Below are positions 1 through 11,474 of a stretch of DNA of 64,000 bases, in pieces. Every line of letters begins with the position of its first letter. Position 1 is the stretch's first letter. This stretch comes from Heterocephalus glaber. Taxonomy: Eukaryota; Chordata; Mammalia; Rodentia; Bathyergidae. The stretch covers positions 3,686,332 to 3,750,331 of the forward strand of contig NW_004624865.1 in the NCBI RefSeq assembly GCF_000247695.1, given 5' to 3'. The notes below the pieces were generated by a model that saw nothing but the letters and a program-made list of their open reading frames with translations, did not search any database and had not been told where the DNA came from. The position numbers were made by a program, and so were the translations under genes.

Positions 1-265
1 ATAATGTGAAATAGGAAGAAAAGGGGCAAAGGGGAAGGGGAAGTGGGAGGGGTAGGGGAAAGGAAAGAAGGGAATGGAATTAATATGAGCAAATGAAGAA
101 ATGGAAAGAAAGTCTCTGTAATAGGGAGGGATGGAGGGGTTGAAGGGAGGGCAAGGCAATGGGGAAAAAATAAAAAACAGGAGAGATTATGTAAAAGTAC
201 AAATTTCCAATGATGAATGTTGTTATATTGTATACCTAAAATAAACCAATAAAATTAATTTTTTA
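1..265 (+). mobile_element. L1 LINE 3' UTR end (5' part outside window)
   Basis: This is the last part of an L1 retrotransposon: a G-rich polypurine tract (about 23-65), a purine-rich body, the motif 'tatattgtatacctaaaat' and an A-rich tail after 'ccaataaaatt'. The same sequence ends the L1 at 36.06-37.39 kb, where it directly follows the ORF2 stop, which proves the assignment. Only one copy of the roughly 270-bp 3' UTR unit is visible, because the window begins here. No coding sequence is present. Confidence 0.85.
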
Positions 266-270
266 AAAAA

Positions 271-2205
271 GGGTAAGGGGATTAGGGAGATAAGCAAGTA
301 AATAATACCATGGCAGTGTGATAAATACTATATGTGCAGACAAACGACTGAGAAGAAACAGTCATTAGGCATAAGTAACCCTGATTGGCCAGAGAAAAGA
401 CTCAGAGAAGGTGACCATAAAGACACAGCACTGGACTGGAACCAGACAGATGAGTGGTTATTTCCTCTGTAGAAAAATAGAAAACACTAGAGGCAGAGAA
501 AACGATGACACCAAGAGCATCGCCAGTACGTTTTAGCATTATTTTGGGTTTGGTTTTCATCCTCTCATTGCCTATCCAGTCTTAGGTAAGTTGCCAGAGC
601 TATGATTTAGCTTTTTTAATTCAAAAATTGATTTTAATAATATCTCCAAAAATTATGGGTATTGATGAAATTATACTGCGGGGTTTCAGTGATCCAAAGC
701 ACAGGTCAAAGAAGCTACTCTGTACGTTGCAAATGGGCCCTGGCAGAAGCATGGTTTATTTATGGGTGATGAGGACGATGCAGGGTAGCATTGCAATGAA
801 GGTCTCTGAGGTTCGAATCCTTGGGAAATGAAGAGGTGGGCACTTGGACACATGCTGTTTCTGCCAGTGAGAGAAGCCTTCCTGGCCAGGTTCTGTGGTG
901 CTCAGCCCATTGAACTGGATCTGCCTGTGCGCCTCCCTCCCCTCTCTCTGGAGAACTGGTCCCTGTTTGTGTAGCTGGGGACTTTATAAAACCTCCCAGA
1001 CCCAAGTCTCCTGGAAGTCTTCGTGTCTGCAGCCCAGCAGCCATCAGCTTGGCAGTGTTCCCATGGCTGGACTTAGGTGGTACGGTTGGCCAAGCTCCAC
1101 GCTTGGTAAGCATCTGGCCTGGGTAGGGTTTCACATGACTAAGGTCACATCAGGGAAGCCAGATTCCAAGAGCAATGAATTTCGTACAACTGTCTGGAAG
1201 TCCATTTGCCCAAGCTCCCGTCCTGGGGGCCCCAAACCTGACTGTGCACAAGTGTACCAGGAGGCAGCAGGAGAAGTAAATCTGCCCATGGGGTCCCTGA
1301 CGGAAAAGAAGAGAGCTGCTCGTGTTGCCTGTGCAGCTCTTTATTTTGCAATTTCCCTAAACAACCAGAGTGTCACAGTCCGAACGTCCCAAACGCACGG
1401 TGTTGTTACTGTTTACAGGGCTGTTTCGGACTACCGCGCTGCTGACTGACACTCCGGCTTGTCGTTTTGTTTTTGAACTCTGAGCTCGGGTTTGGAGCAG
1501 TGAGATTAGCCACCTGAAACAACAGCGTGTGCCTAATCTACCATGATCCATTTCCCCAGCAAAGATTGCTTTCTGTGTTGTTTTTATTTTTAAATGGAGT
1601 TAACATTTAACGTGTACATTAGCGCGTTCCTGTGTCCCTGAATGGCTCTGTGTGTTTCAGCTTGTTTCTCCGCCATGCAGTTGAGCCCTGCTTTCCTTAA
1701 TGTCCAGGAAACCCTAAACATTAATGAGGACCAAAGACCCAGGAATCAGGCAGCTCCTCCTCCACCACACACTTCATTAAACACAATTTCCGAGGGCACT
1801 GGGTAACTCAGGAAACCTGACCAGGTAAAGCATAGCACTGCTAAGATTAGACATGAAGGCATTTGAAAAAATATTATGTATGCAGATGGAACTGGAGAAA
1901 TTGGGTATTTTGCATTTAGCATTTCAGAAAATTTATGAAGATGAATGATTGCAACAATGGTCAGCAGTATCAGCTGTGTATGGGAAATTTGTTAGAAATA
2001 CAAATTAACAAACCCTACCGTAAATCTGCAGAATTTGAAGCTCACAAGCTGAAAATCTGGTGATTCTCTTGCACATTATATTTTGCAGACTAGTGGTGTG
2101 GACAGAGCTTCTTTGCCCTGCAGAAGCACAAATTTCCTCCAGGAAGTTTAGGACTGGGCCTCAGATGGCCCTGAATTCCCTTCCTAGTTCTCCTGGTGTT
2201 TGGAT
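271..2205. other. Unique DNA with a CpG cluster; no gene recognised
   Basis: No repeat family is recognised. A 184-codon frame on the + strand (895-1449) and a 124-codon frame on the - strand (760-1134) overlap; neither resembles a known protein and both look like chance frames in GC-richer DNA. About a dozen CpGs cluster at about 1380-1640 (for example 'ctaccgcgctgctg' and 'attagcgcgttcc'), which is unusual beside the CpG-poor surroundings and could mark a regulatory element. Confidence 0.4.
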
Positions 2206-2212
2206 TACTGGT

Positions 2213-2766
2213 CTGGATTGGTTAGGGTTTCACAGAGGAACAGAATCAATAGAAAAAATAATTATGCAAGGGATTTATTAGATGGCTAGAGGATCAGAGG
2301 AGGGAGAGTCCAGTGGTCATCTTCAAGCTGGAGAGCTGAAGGGTCAAGGAGATGATCAGTCCAAGAAGTTGGAACCCATAGAATGAGAGGGATCAAGGAT
2401 GCAGGGCCAGTCCAAGACTGAAGGCCGTGAAGCTCCCTGTAGAGTCGCTGGTGTGAATCAGCATTGAAAGGCTGAAGCCACTTCACCCTGATGTCCATAG
2501 GCAGCGGCAGCAGCAAAATGTGAAGCTACTCAAACAGAATGGAAGTTTTCAAATACAGACTGGCTTTCTCCTTCTTCCTCTTTCATTCCATCTGAGATGC
2601 AAGCCTATTGGATGGTGCCACACAGAATCAGGGTGGGTCTTTCCCCTCTATTTCCTGGTCTGCATGCCAGTCATCTCTGGGACTAACCACAACACCACCA
2701 GAACCAAGCGTCCCTAATCTGCCAGGCATCTCTTAATTCAGACAAATTGACAATCACAATTAACAG
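2213..2766 (-). mobile_element. Ancient LTR-type repeat (ERVL/MaLR-like, family uncertain)
   Basis: The block opens with 'ggttagggtttcacagagga' and 'acagaatcaatag' and closes with 'gacaaattgacaatcacaa', the pattern of a widespread mammalian LTR repeat read in reverse. A related block lies at 62485-62880, and a short starting fragment at about 52445-52505. The family name is not certain. No internal viral genes are attached, so it is a solo remnant. Confidence 0.5.
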
Positions 2767-3354
2767 TCTCATGGTCTTAAACATGTTTGATAATATATGT
2801 ATATCTCATTTTCTTCATTTGCATAATGGTGGTAGTAATGAAATCTATTCTATTGAACTCTTTTGCTGTGATGGGGTTAATAGTAAATAAGACATCTTAA
2901 AAATATTTCACTTTAAATAATAAAATGTACATTGGTTAAAAAGAGCTTTGAAACCTTGAGAATTTTCACCTAGTTAACATGAACAGCAGAGTTGATCTTT
3001 CTAGCTGAGTTCCAAAAACTGAAATGAAGCACACATCATCTTAGCACAGTGTAATATTATATCCCATGAAGGGCGACAACAAAAAGCACTCTAGGTGGAC
3101 AAACAGAGGTGTTCCAGGGGAGGCAGAGGAAATTTGAAAGATGAGTTTGTCAAGAGCACTGTCTCCAAAGAGACAGGAAAGAGAGCAAAGTGTGTGCCTA
3201 AGAGAGAGAAAGGCAGAGAAAAGGAGGAGGAGGGTGAAGAAGGGAAAGGAGAGGAGGAAGACGAGGAGCCCTGGACAAAGCAGAGACAGTTCTGTGCCAT
3301 CTCAGTCTTCCTGTTGTTAGAGGTGGCAGCCCCACCTGAATCTGTCTCCAGGGT

Positions 3355-3500
3355 TCACTATTTTCTTCTTTCTCTTCTTCTCTTTTCTCTTCTTTTTATT
3401 TTTTCATATTTTCTTTTCTTCTTTCCTTCTTTTCTTTCTTTTCTTCTTTCTCTCGCTTTTATTTCTTTTCTTTTTCCCCCTTTCCTTTCTTGTCTTTTTA
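3355..3500. repeat. Polypyrimidine (TTC/TTTC) tract
   Basis: About 140 bases of almost pure C and T ('ttttcttctttctcttcttc' type). It produces a long low-complexity open frame (3095-3517) because pyrimidine runs contain no stop codons. Tracts like this can form triplex (H-) DNA. Confidence 0.8.
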
Positions 3501-3506
3501 CTTTTT

Positions 3507-3688
3507 TATGGTATTAGGAATTGGACTCAGGGCCTTTGCAGGGCCTCCATCCCCAGGCCTTATTTACTTTTTTTTGAGACAAGTTCTCACTAATTCACTG
3601 AGTTGCCCAGGATAGGCTCAAACTTGCAATGCTCCTGCCTCAGCCTCCACGGGTGCTGGGAGTATAGGTATGAATCATCACTCCAGGT
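3507..3688 (-). mobile_element. B1-dID SINE
   Basis: Read on the minus strand, a B1 half (CCTGGAGTGATGATTCATAC to the 'gagac' end) is followed by an ID half whose B-box region appears on + as 'attggactcagggc'. It is strongly diverged, hence old. Confidence 0.75.
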
Positions 3689-3714
3689 TTTCATAGCACT
3701 TCTTCTTTAAAGCA

Positions 3715-3800
3715 TGCTGTGCCCCACTTCATTCTTACCCATCCTGTGAAGTTGACACAGGAAGAAGCTGAGACCAAGGGGCGTAAGTTATCTTTCTCAT
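3715..3800 (+). mobile_element. MIR-like fragment
   Basis: The piece 'acaggaagaagctgagacc' resembles the MIR core 'gaggaaactgaggc'. It is short and diverged. Confidence 0.3.
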
Positions 3801-4059
3801 CGATTCCAGCGTGAGAAGAATCCTAGACTCAAATTTGTGCCCCTCCTACTTCAGCCTTTCAGACTGCAGGGATGGTCAAACCCTGAGACAAGTTGGGCAG
3901 TTTTTATTTTTCCTCCTTCAACTCTATTCTTATTGAAACAATAACATAAACCATTTACATAAATATCTCCTCCACCCCAGTGACTTTCAGTGTCTGATAT
4001 CTTTCTCAGCATTTCCACTCTTCCTCTTCCCACATATATATGTATATATTTTCCATAGA

Positions 4060-4260
4060 GTCATGATCACAGCACATTCATCAGTTTGACACTTGCTTTT
4101 TTCGTTACTCTTACGATAACCAATTTCACTTGTTACTATGGACTATGGTGTCTCTCCATGTTCATTTTGATAGCTACATAATATTTTATTCAGGGAACAC
4201 ATCATCAGTTATTAAGCTGTTTCTCCTTTGTGAATTTTTTTAGTTGAAGTCCCTTTTTGT
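4060..4260 (-). mobile_element. Ancient L1 fragment (L1ME-like)
   Basis: The order 'ctccatgttcattttgatag', 'ataatattttattcagg', 'catcatcagttattaagctg' follows the reverse complement of the 3' portion of old L1 elements. It is heavily decayed. Confidence 0.35.
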
Positions 4261-4603
4261 GCTAAAATATTCATGTAAAAATATAGAAATAGATCGCACT
4301 TCACTATGCTTTTTGGTACTCTGCCTAATATTTTATTTCCTCTTAGAACTTGCAAGATACACTCACCATTTTGAAAAGGATGCTCATTGTTATTATAAGT
4401 CATTCCACAAACTTTCCAAATTCTATGTTCTATTTATATCCAGCTAGTCAAAGCACCAACACTCAACTCCCTTTTATGGACTTTTGCATATTTTGGCTCT
4501 TTTCCTCCTCCTGCTCCTCTTCCTCCCCTCCCCCTCTTCTCCTCCCTTTTCTTCTTCTTCCCTGTTCTTCTCTAGTTTAGTCTGGGGGTTCTGACATCCC
4601 TGC

Positions 4604-4605
<2 letters not shown>

Positions 4606-4640
<35 letters not shown>
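4606..4640. repeat. (AC)n microsatellite
   Basis: About 17 uninterrupted AC dinucleotides. A short (TC)n run follows at about 4706-4724. Confidence 0.97.
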
Positions 4641-4642
<2 letters not shown>

Positions 4643-4985
4643 CACCAGCTTACCTCTTATGTTCTGTTTTGCTCATCCCACTGTGAGCTAGGTCTCCTGT
4701 AATCCTTCTCTCTCTCTCTCTCTACTCTTTTCTTTCCTCTTCTTGCTATAATAATTGTCTATCTCATCTCTATTTAAATTTAAAATTTTATTCCACCATA
4801 CAATTTAAGAATTCTCTTTTGCCTTTTTAATTTGTGGGAAACTGGGGTGTCCCTAGCAGCACCAAGTGCATCAGACACACAGGGACAGTGGCAAAGCACG
4901 TGATCTGTGAGGTTCCCTTTGCACTTGGACACTGCTGGATTTAAAGGAGCCTATTTACTACCCTTCAGCTTTATTCCTTTTTTAG

Positions 4986-5688
4986 ACACACAAGTACATT
5001 AAATGCAATGTCCTTACTCCTAGCTTTGTCTAATGTCACTATCAATAATATTCCTTCTTCAAGATCCCAGACAATTGTTGATCAGATTTTACAGATATTA
5101 CAGGATGCCTTAGTTTACCCTTTGGAAGGAATGGAAGGGAATTCTGCAGGGCAGGATGCACACGGATTTGGAAATGAAAGCACTATGGGAACACTCTCCA
5201 GTGGAGTGAACCAGATAAAGTTGACTTCTACAGCCCAGTTCAGCCCAAGGCCACAGTGGCTGTTACTCAGCAAGGAGGCCCTGACTCCCAGTCCACCATG
5301 GCAAATCCCACTTCTGATGATCTGCCCTGGAGAGAGGGCACCTGGTAAGGGAGGAGCTGAAGGCCAGGCCTGTAGGCACTGCGGGAAGTGCAGGTATCTT
5401 GTCATGCTTCCCCTTACAAATGCTGCCTTCTCTGGGGTAGTGGAGCCCAGGCTGGCCAGTCGTGGCCCTCAGCCCCTCCTCCCTGAGCACAGCGGTGCAG
5501 CCAGGTGCCTGCCTTCCAAGTGCTTCCTCCATCTTGGCCCACAAAACTTCTGCCACATTCCAGGCCCTTTCCTTTTCTCCAGCTCCCCACAGATGACCAG
5601 GAATCCCACTGGAAACATTGAGGATTCTGGAGCCACGGTGTGGAGGGAAACTGGTTCCCACTGCAATCAAACCCTAAGGAGGGTTTAG
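4986..5688 (+). other. 226-codon open frame with splice-like borders; possible exon or chance ORF
   Basis: The frame starts at ATG 5008 and stays open to TAG at 5686-5688. It is the longest frame in the window that is neither a repeat nor low complexity. Upstream it remains open back to a good acceptor-like site (pyrimidine run ending 'ttccttttttag' at 4985). Inside lies a donor-like CCTG|GTAAGG at 5344/5345, so a 359-base internal exon (4986-5344) is conceivable. The translation shows no domain, signal peptide or membrane segment that I recognise; there is one short Cys-His cluster (CRHCGKC) downstream of the donor. Overlapping antisense frames of 135 and 114 codons suggest that GC-rich composition alone lowers stop frequency here. 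A chance frame is the more likely explanation. Confidence 0.2.
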
Positions 5689-5727
5689 GTGAACAAGAAG
5701 CAAGACTTCTGTTGCCCTCACCTCCCA

Positions 5728-5900
5728 AAGCACTAGGGATTGAACCCAGGGCCTTCACACCCAGATATGTCCAGTCCTTTTTATTTTGAGACTTAGTCTA
5801 GCTAAGGCACTAAGTTGCTCAGGCTGGGCTCAAATTTCAATCCTCCTGGCTCAGCCTCCCAGAAGGCTGGTATTATAAGTGTGCACTACAACACCCACCT
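5728..5900 (-). mobile_element. B1-dID SINE
   Basis: The minus-strand ID half ('gggattgaacccagggcc' on +) lies before the B1 half ('tgctcaggctgggctcaaat' on +). The order and junction match the other dimers in the window. Confidence 0.8.
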
Positions 5901-6256
5901 TAGAAACAGACTTACCATGTTACTGCCTTTCTATATGTTTCCTTTGTTTGTTACATATACCGCTATGCTAATAAAATGTACATCAACACAGTAACTTCAG
6001 CAAGTCTCTTTAGGAGTCCTAGTTCCCTAGCCACAGTTGTAAAATCCCACGTGCTGGTGGAGAAAGCTGTGAAATGTCTTCCAGAAGTGAAATGACACAA
6101 TTTTGATGTTTTATTTCAGGTTTTACTAAAGATCCCACACCCCTCTATTCCTTTTGAGTGGTTTCATAAGTACTATTATGTAAAATAGAGAGAACAAATG
6201 TCTAGGTATTTCAATGTCTTCCTATGTTCCCGGGACCCTTCTGTGGTAATCTTTTT

Positions 6257-6342
6257 TGTGGGGGAGGAATACCAGGGATCGAATTCGGGACCTTGTGCTT
6301 GCTAAGCAGGTGGCAGAACCACTGAGCTAAATCCCCAGCCCC
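6257..6342 (-). mobile_element. ID SINE with target-site duplication
   Basis: A full ID monomer in reverse: B box as 'ccagggatcgaattcggg' and A box as 'ccactgagctaaatcccc' on +. It is flanked by an 18-bp direct repeat at 6237-6254 and 6342-6359 with one mismatch, the mark of L1-driven insertion. Confidence 0.92.
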
Positions 6343-6847
6343 CTTCCGTGGTAATCTTTAAACACATAGGGTGATCCAGTATAATGCCACAAAGCTTCCA
6401 CGAATGCAGGAAACAGCAGGAATAGACTTTACTGCAGTGTCGGTGAGAAGAGGGTGCTCTTCAGAGTCAAGACAAAGTGCTTTAATTGAATGGTTCCATT
6501 CACCAGGCTCCTGAGAGCCAAAACACTTCTAGTTGCCGGTAACAGTTCTGTCTTTCAAAATGTGTATTTCTAGCTTGACCTGCCATGACTTTTGCTTCCA
6601 TTTGTCAGGTATAAATGAAGCTGTTTATTTTCTTCAGAGTCACTATAAATCCTCATTCCTGCTGGGGTGGAGGCTGTGCGGTCCTGTGTGTGAGGACCCC
6701 TAGGTTACAGATCACAACAGGATGCTGGGAGAAGACAGCCAATGGATCTGTGAATTTGTAGGTGTTGAGGCGTTGGATACACTAAACGCAATGATTTTTT
6801 TGGTTTTGTTTTCATTTATAGTTCAATAAAGAACAGCTGGCACTAAG

Positions 6848-6848
<1 letters not shown>

Positions 6849-6885
<37 letters not shown>
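6849..6885. repeat. (TG)n microsatellite
   Basis: About 18 TG units directly beside the tail of the following minus-strand dimeric SINE. Confidence 0.97.
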
Positions 6886-6888
<3 letters not shown>

Positions 6889-6902
6889 CACACATGTTTG
6901 TG

Positions 6903-7082
6903 GTGGTGGGATTGGACCTTCACACTGAGCTACATCCACAACCCTTTTAAAATCATTTGTAAATTTTGAGACAGGATCTTGCTAAGTCACTAAATTGCTC
7001 CAGAAAGGCTCAAATTTGTGATTTTTCCTGACTTAGCCTCCCAGAGTGCTGGGATTACAGGTACAAGCCACCATGCCAGACA
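6903..7082 (-). mobile_element. B1-dID SINE
   Basis: The ID half ('attggaccttcacactgagc' on +) and the B1 half ('gagtgctgggattacagg' on +) are both recognisable. The (TG)n run sits at its 3' tail. Confidence 0.8.
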
Positions 7083-7274
7083 AGCCATCTGGTGGCTGCT
7101 TTTGTTGTTGTTGTTTTAAAAGAACTTTCCCCATGATTAGAGAAGGGCCTAGGTTTAGAGAGACCTCTGCTTAAAGATTACAAAGGCTTAATAGAAGATT
7201 TCATAGTATAATAAAAATATGAGACTTCCTTACTGATTTTTCTTACTGATTATGTTTGGATTTGTTTCTTGCTA

Positions 7275-7730
7275 AACCTTCCTAGACAATGAGATGTTCC
7301 ACATATTTCCAAAACTGCTATATAGATTCAATACAATCCCAGTTGAAATCCCAGCACCATACTTCACAGACCTTGAGAAAACAATCCAAAAATTCATTTG
7401 GAACAAGAAGAGACCCAGAAAAGGAAAAGCAATTCTAGGTAGCAGAGACATGGCAGGGGGTATCACAATCCCCAACTTGAAACTATACTACAAAGCTACT
7501 GTGATAAAAACAGCATGGTACTGGCAAAGAAACAGACCTGAGAACCAGTGGAACAGATTAGAAGATGTTGAAACAAATCCAGACACACCCAGGCACCTTA
7601 TTTTCAATAAGGAGCCAAACACCCTCACTGGAGGAAAGATAGCCTCTTTAATAAATGGTGCTGGAAAAACTGGGTTTCAACTTGCCAAAGATTAAAACTA
7701 GACCTATATCTCTCACCATGCTCTACACAG
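7275..7730 (+). pseudogene. L1 ORF2 fragment (C-terminal part of reverse transcriptase)
   Basis: The translation from 7294 shows the familiar L1 ORF2 series: [29 protein letters not shown] and TAWYWQRNR. This is the region just after the reverse transcriptase palm/thumb. The frame is open for 133 codons; near 7630 an indel shifts it, since the next conserved words (KDSLFNKW type) appear in another frame. The 5' portion, the C-terminal cysteine motif and the 3' UTR are absent, so it is an isolated internal fragment. Confidence 0.9.
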
Positions 7731-7854
7731 ATGTTTTATTAAAAGAAGATCCACTGGCATCTGGTAGAAAAATATCATTTTCCAGGTCTCATCCTCTAAA
7801 GAGCTACACAACTCACACAGGCATCTGACACCCACTCACATCTTATAAGAACCA

Positions 7855-7925
7855 TATCCCCTTCTTACCACCTCCTTTTTACAAATGAGAAACTGAGTTC
7901 CAGTACAGGTAGGATTTGCCAACCT
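7855..7925 (+). mobile_element. MIR-like fragment
   Basis: 'tttacaaatgagaaactgag' matches the MIR core pattern. Only about 70 bases remain. Confidence 0.45.
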
Positions 7926-8329
7926 GTAGGCATATTTCACATGGCAGATACTTTGGAATGAAAAGAAAGGAGTGCCTTTCTTTTCCAATGCTGTCAATTC
8001 AACTCTACAGCCAGACTGGATGCAAGAAAATTACTGGGCAAACAAAACTAAGCCAAGAATATTTTGTGGCCATGACAGAAAGGATTGGTTTTCATCTCGA
8101 ATAAATTTTCCTATTGTATCTAGGCACTTAGAATTATGTTTGTCACTAAATTGTCAGTACTAAAGAAACTATATAAAATTTTCCATCAAAATAATCCTGA
8201 TGTATTCAAAACTAAGATCTATATATTTATTTGCAACGTTAAAGCCTTTCCAGATGAAAAGCCTCATTTTTAAATTCTTTAAAATGCTTACGGGATTTAA
8301 AATGACATCCTAAATATCAAATGCTTAAA

Positions 8330-8583
8330 CCAGGTGTGGTGATGTATGCAGTGATTGCAGCACTCTCAGAGGCTGAGGCAGGAGGATTGCAAGTTGGAGC
8401 CCAGCCTGGGCAGCTTAGTGACTTAATGACACCCTGTCTCAAAATAAAACCTAGATTGGCCTGGGATTTAGCTCAGTGGTTCTGATGCCTGCCTCAAAAA
8501 TAAAACCTAGATCAAAATAAGGAAATGTCTGGAGACCTAGCTCAGTTCAAAGGCCCTGGGTTTGATCCCCAGTACTGAAAAAA
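8330..8583 (+). mobile_element. B1-dID SINE interrupted by a 40-bp ID fragment
   Basis: The B1 half starts at 'ccaggtgtggtgatgtatgc' and the ID half ends at 'tttgatccccagtact'. Inside the linker, 8457-8496 holds only the 5' 40 bases of a second ID (A box 'ttagctcagtggt'). It is flanked by a perfect 16-bp direct repeat (8441-8456 and 8497-8512). Confidence 0.85.
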
Positions 8584-8699
8584 TATATATACATATATGT
8601 AATAATTAGGGATAAATCTAATAATGCATAAGCTTCAGAGAGGTGAATGTTTTCAAAGCACAACCCTTAACAACTGGATTTTGCCCTTCTAGGATTATC

Positions 8700-9620
8700 T
8701 AAAAATTATTTTTGCATCTACCTTTTTTTTCTTTCTTATGTTTTATGGAAATTAACCCTTCATCTGACATGACCATTCAAATTTTCCCCAATTTTAGGAT
8801 ATCAGTTCAACTACTTTATATTAGTTGTTGACATATGATTTACTTTGAGGTGTAAACAAACATTTTTTCTTATTTTTTCAGCATCTAATTTTAGGTCATT
8901 ATTACAAAGTTCTTACAACTTTCAAGTTATGCATATAGAATCCTATTTTATTGATATTTAAAACTTTAATTTTTCTGAAGTTTAATTTTTAAAGTGTGTC
9001 TTTCCTGGAAACAGCCACTGTACCAGTTGCTCAGTTTATTAAACTAGCCATATTTTTCAACCAAATTAAAAACTGTCTCTGACATCAGTTATAGTATTAT
9101 ATTCTAGGATGTATTTCTGGGTTTTCTATTCTTTTCATGAATCTGTTTATCATTCATATTCAAGGAACAGAGCATTTTATTGCAAGTAACTTTTCATTAT
9201 TTTAATACACCACAAGCAAAATTTTTTCCACAGCATTTTCTTCTATCACAGTTTTATTAAATTCCATATGAATTTTAGGAACATTTTATAAAGTTTCTTG
9301 TGTCTTTCTCTCATCACCAAAAAACCCCAAAGAATTATAAGTGGAATTTGGAGAAAATCATCAAACCACCAATATTTCTGGGTTTTGTTTTATGTCTTAC
9401 ATCCTCATCAGTGTTTGGTGTTTGCCAAGTTTTCTGTTTGCGTTTGTTTTTGACAATCTATTGATCATAAACTTGTGTTTCATTGTGATTTCAATTTTCA
9501 TTTACCTAATCACAAGTGAGTTTGAACATCTTTCCACATGTCTCCAAAGCATCTGTTCTTCCTTACACTGCTTTTCCATTCCCTTGGTATATTTTTATTT
9601 TGGAAAGATTTTCTTTCTAG
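8700..9620 (-). mobile_element. Ancient L1 fragments, decayed
   Basis: Blocks such as 'acccttcatctgacatgacc', 'gtatttctgggttttctatt' and 'tcattgtgatttcaattttc' followed by 'tttgaacatctttccacatg' follow the reverse complement of old L1 ORF2/3' sequence. The segment order suggests two fragments rather than one continuous element. The 98-codon frame at 9341-9637 is a by-product. Confidence 0.45.
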
Positions 9621-9639
9621 AAAGAAAAATAATTTAGAA

Positions 9640-10437
9640 AAATAATGTACGAAAATTTTGAAAAACTATGCAGGATAATTAGGTTTTTCCATGTACCTGA
9701 GATTGGGAATTTTTCCCTAGGTTTTAAACTTTTTTCTTTCACTTATTTTAAAACAAGAATTTTAAATGTTTAATTTAGATTAAAATTACAAATCAGTTCT
9801 TCCTGGTTCACATTCACAAACCTGACAGTATCAGTATTGCCTCTGATGTTTAATTCTAAAATTATAAGCTGTTAAAATGTTTCTGTTTTTGGAATGTATA
9901 AATATAGTGTAGGGTGGGGAATTTCTATTTTTTCAACATGGCTAATATTTTCCCCAGTTCATTTAATTTATATAATTTAATAGAAGATTTAATATAATGT
10001 ACATTTTGAAGGGCTCCATTATATTCAAATGTTTTCTCATCAAGCCTGTAGCAAATCTACATTGTATGAATGAGTAATACCTTTTGCTTTGGAGAGCAGT
10101 GCTCATTAACATCATCTACCTTCAAAATCTCTCTCCCCCACCCCCCTTTCTTACTTGGAGCTATTTGATTCCTCTAGAGACACAGATTTTGTAGGTGGTA
10201 TTATGTATTGATAATACATACTTTTAAACTGACACTTTTTAAATCTGTGCATGTTCATAAAAACATTTGCTCCTTAGAATTGTTTTTGCCGGGTAAAGAG
10301 CTTTGAATAAGTGAAAGTCATCCCTCATTCTTATTCATCTGTGCACAGTATATACTCTCTGATCTTATGTAATTTTTCCCTCTCTTCATTCTCCATTCCC
10401 ATTCTCCCTCTACTAATGACTTATTCTATTATGAAGT
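9640..10437. other. AT-rich DNA, no feature recognised
   Basis: The block is AT-rich with no clear repeat or coding signal. It contains a short C-rich run at about 10135-10147. Confidence 0.5.
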
Positions 10438-10982
10438 GTGATCAAACCATATGCTGAATGTTCAAATAAAAATTTATTAGCGTGAAAGACTCAATGCCAT
10501 TATTCTCCCTTAAAATCTTCCTCCTTGCTTTGAACACACTCATCCCATTGTCCTTGCCACTTTCTGCAGCAGCTCTGGAGTCCTCTTTCCTGAGGGTCTT
10601 TAGCTGCGCTGTCCTGGCTGCCTTGATGTCCTGGATGGATTCAAAATGTCTCCTTTTCATGGTCATTGTGACTTTGGGGAAGAACCAGGAGTTGCGCAGT
10701 GCCAAGTGCAGTGACTAAGGTGGACGAGGACACAGTGTCGTGTTGTTATGAGCTGCCTTTCTGTTGGATGGCACTGGGCAGCAACATTCACCACATTTTT
10801 TATCACATTTTGTAAAGACCCTCAGGAAAGAGGACTCCAGAGCTGCTGCAGAAAGTAACAAGGATGATGGGATGAGTGTGTTCAAAATAAGGGGAAGTAT
10901 TTTGAAGGGTATTCATAACAATATGTCTTTTACTATAATAATTCCTTTCAATTTAAAAACATATCATAAGTTTTGATCACAG
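10438..10982. mobile_element. Fold-back mariner element, copy 1
   Basis: Two 3' ends of a mariner transposase gene lie head to head. The long arm is on the minus strand (10438 to about 10745) and encodes FESIQDIKAARTAQLKTL and, before it, a degraded PP*S version of the mariner YSPDLAP motif. The short arm is on the plus strand (about 10748-10982) and begins just upstream of KTLRKED. The ends are inverted repeats of about 55 bp, from 'gtgatcaaa' at the left to 'ttttgatcac' at the right. Both arms carry the same one-base deletion after KED. It cannot encode transposase and is non-autonomous. Confidence 0.85.
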
Positions 10983-11332
10983 CTGGTAGTCTGATTTGCA
11001 TCATCTCTTTATAATTTATTTTATTTTATTAAAATAAAACAAAATTTCATAGTAACATAATAAGAGAATATTAGTACTATTATACTGTGTGTTATTATCT
11101 TCAAAGTACTTACTCAAAATACAAGACAGAAATCCAAAAAGATTCTTCCTCTTGTTCATGTGTTTTTTAAAATTCCAACTTCCTTTTTGGGGCTTGCATC
11201 TTCCTGTGTAGAAATAGTCATCTCTTCATAGTGCCTTTAGTTTATTTTCTTCTGTAAATTGCCTATAACTGTTACATTACTTTTTGTCTTTATTCTTTTT
11301 TGTTTGTTCATTTTATGTTTGTTTTGTTTTGT

Positions 11333-11472
11333 TTTTTGAGACAGGGTCTCACTATGTAGTCAGTCCAGGCTGGCTTTGAACTCACTATGTAGCCCAGGCT
11401 GGCCTCAAACACATGGCAGTCCTCCTGCCTCCCAAGTGCTGGGATTACAAGCATGTGTAATGCACCATTGGT
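11333..11472 (-). mobile_element. B1 SINE
   Basis: A single B1 monomer in reverse, with the internal near-duplication typical of B1 ('ctcactatgtag' occurs twice) and the 5' end 'gctgggattacaagcatgtg' on +. No ID half is attached. Confidence 0.9.
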
Positions 11473-11474
11473 TG

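Noticed and set aside
3095..3517. 140-codon frame on the + strand
   Set aside because: It is held open by a purine-rich and then a pyrimidine-rich low-complexity tract.
10764..10976. Repeatedly occurring frame with KTLRKEDSRAAAES, seen at several loci, as a possible new small protein family
   Set aside because: It is the out-of-frame reading of the mariner transposase C-terminus after the shared one-base deletion; recurrence reflects transposition.
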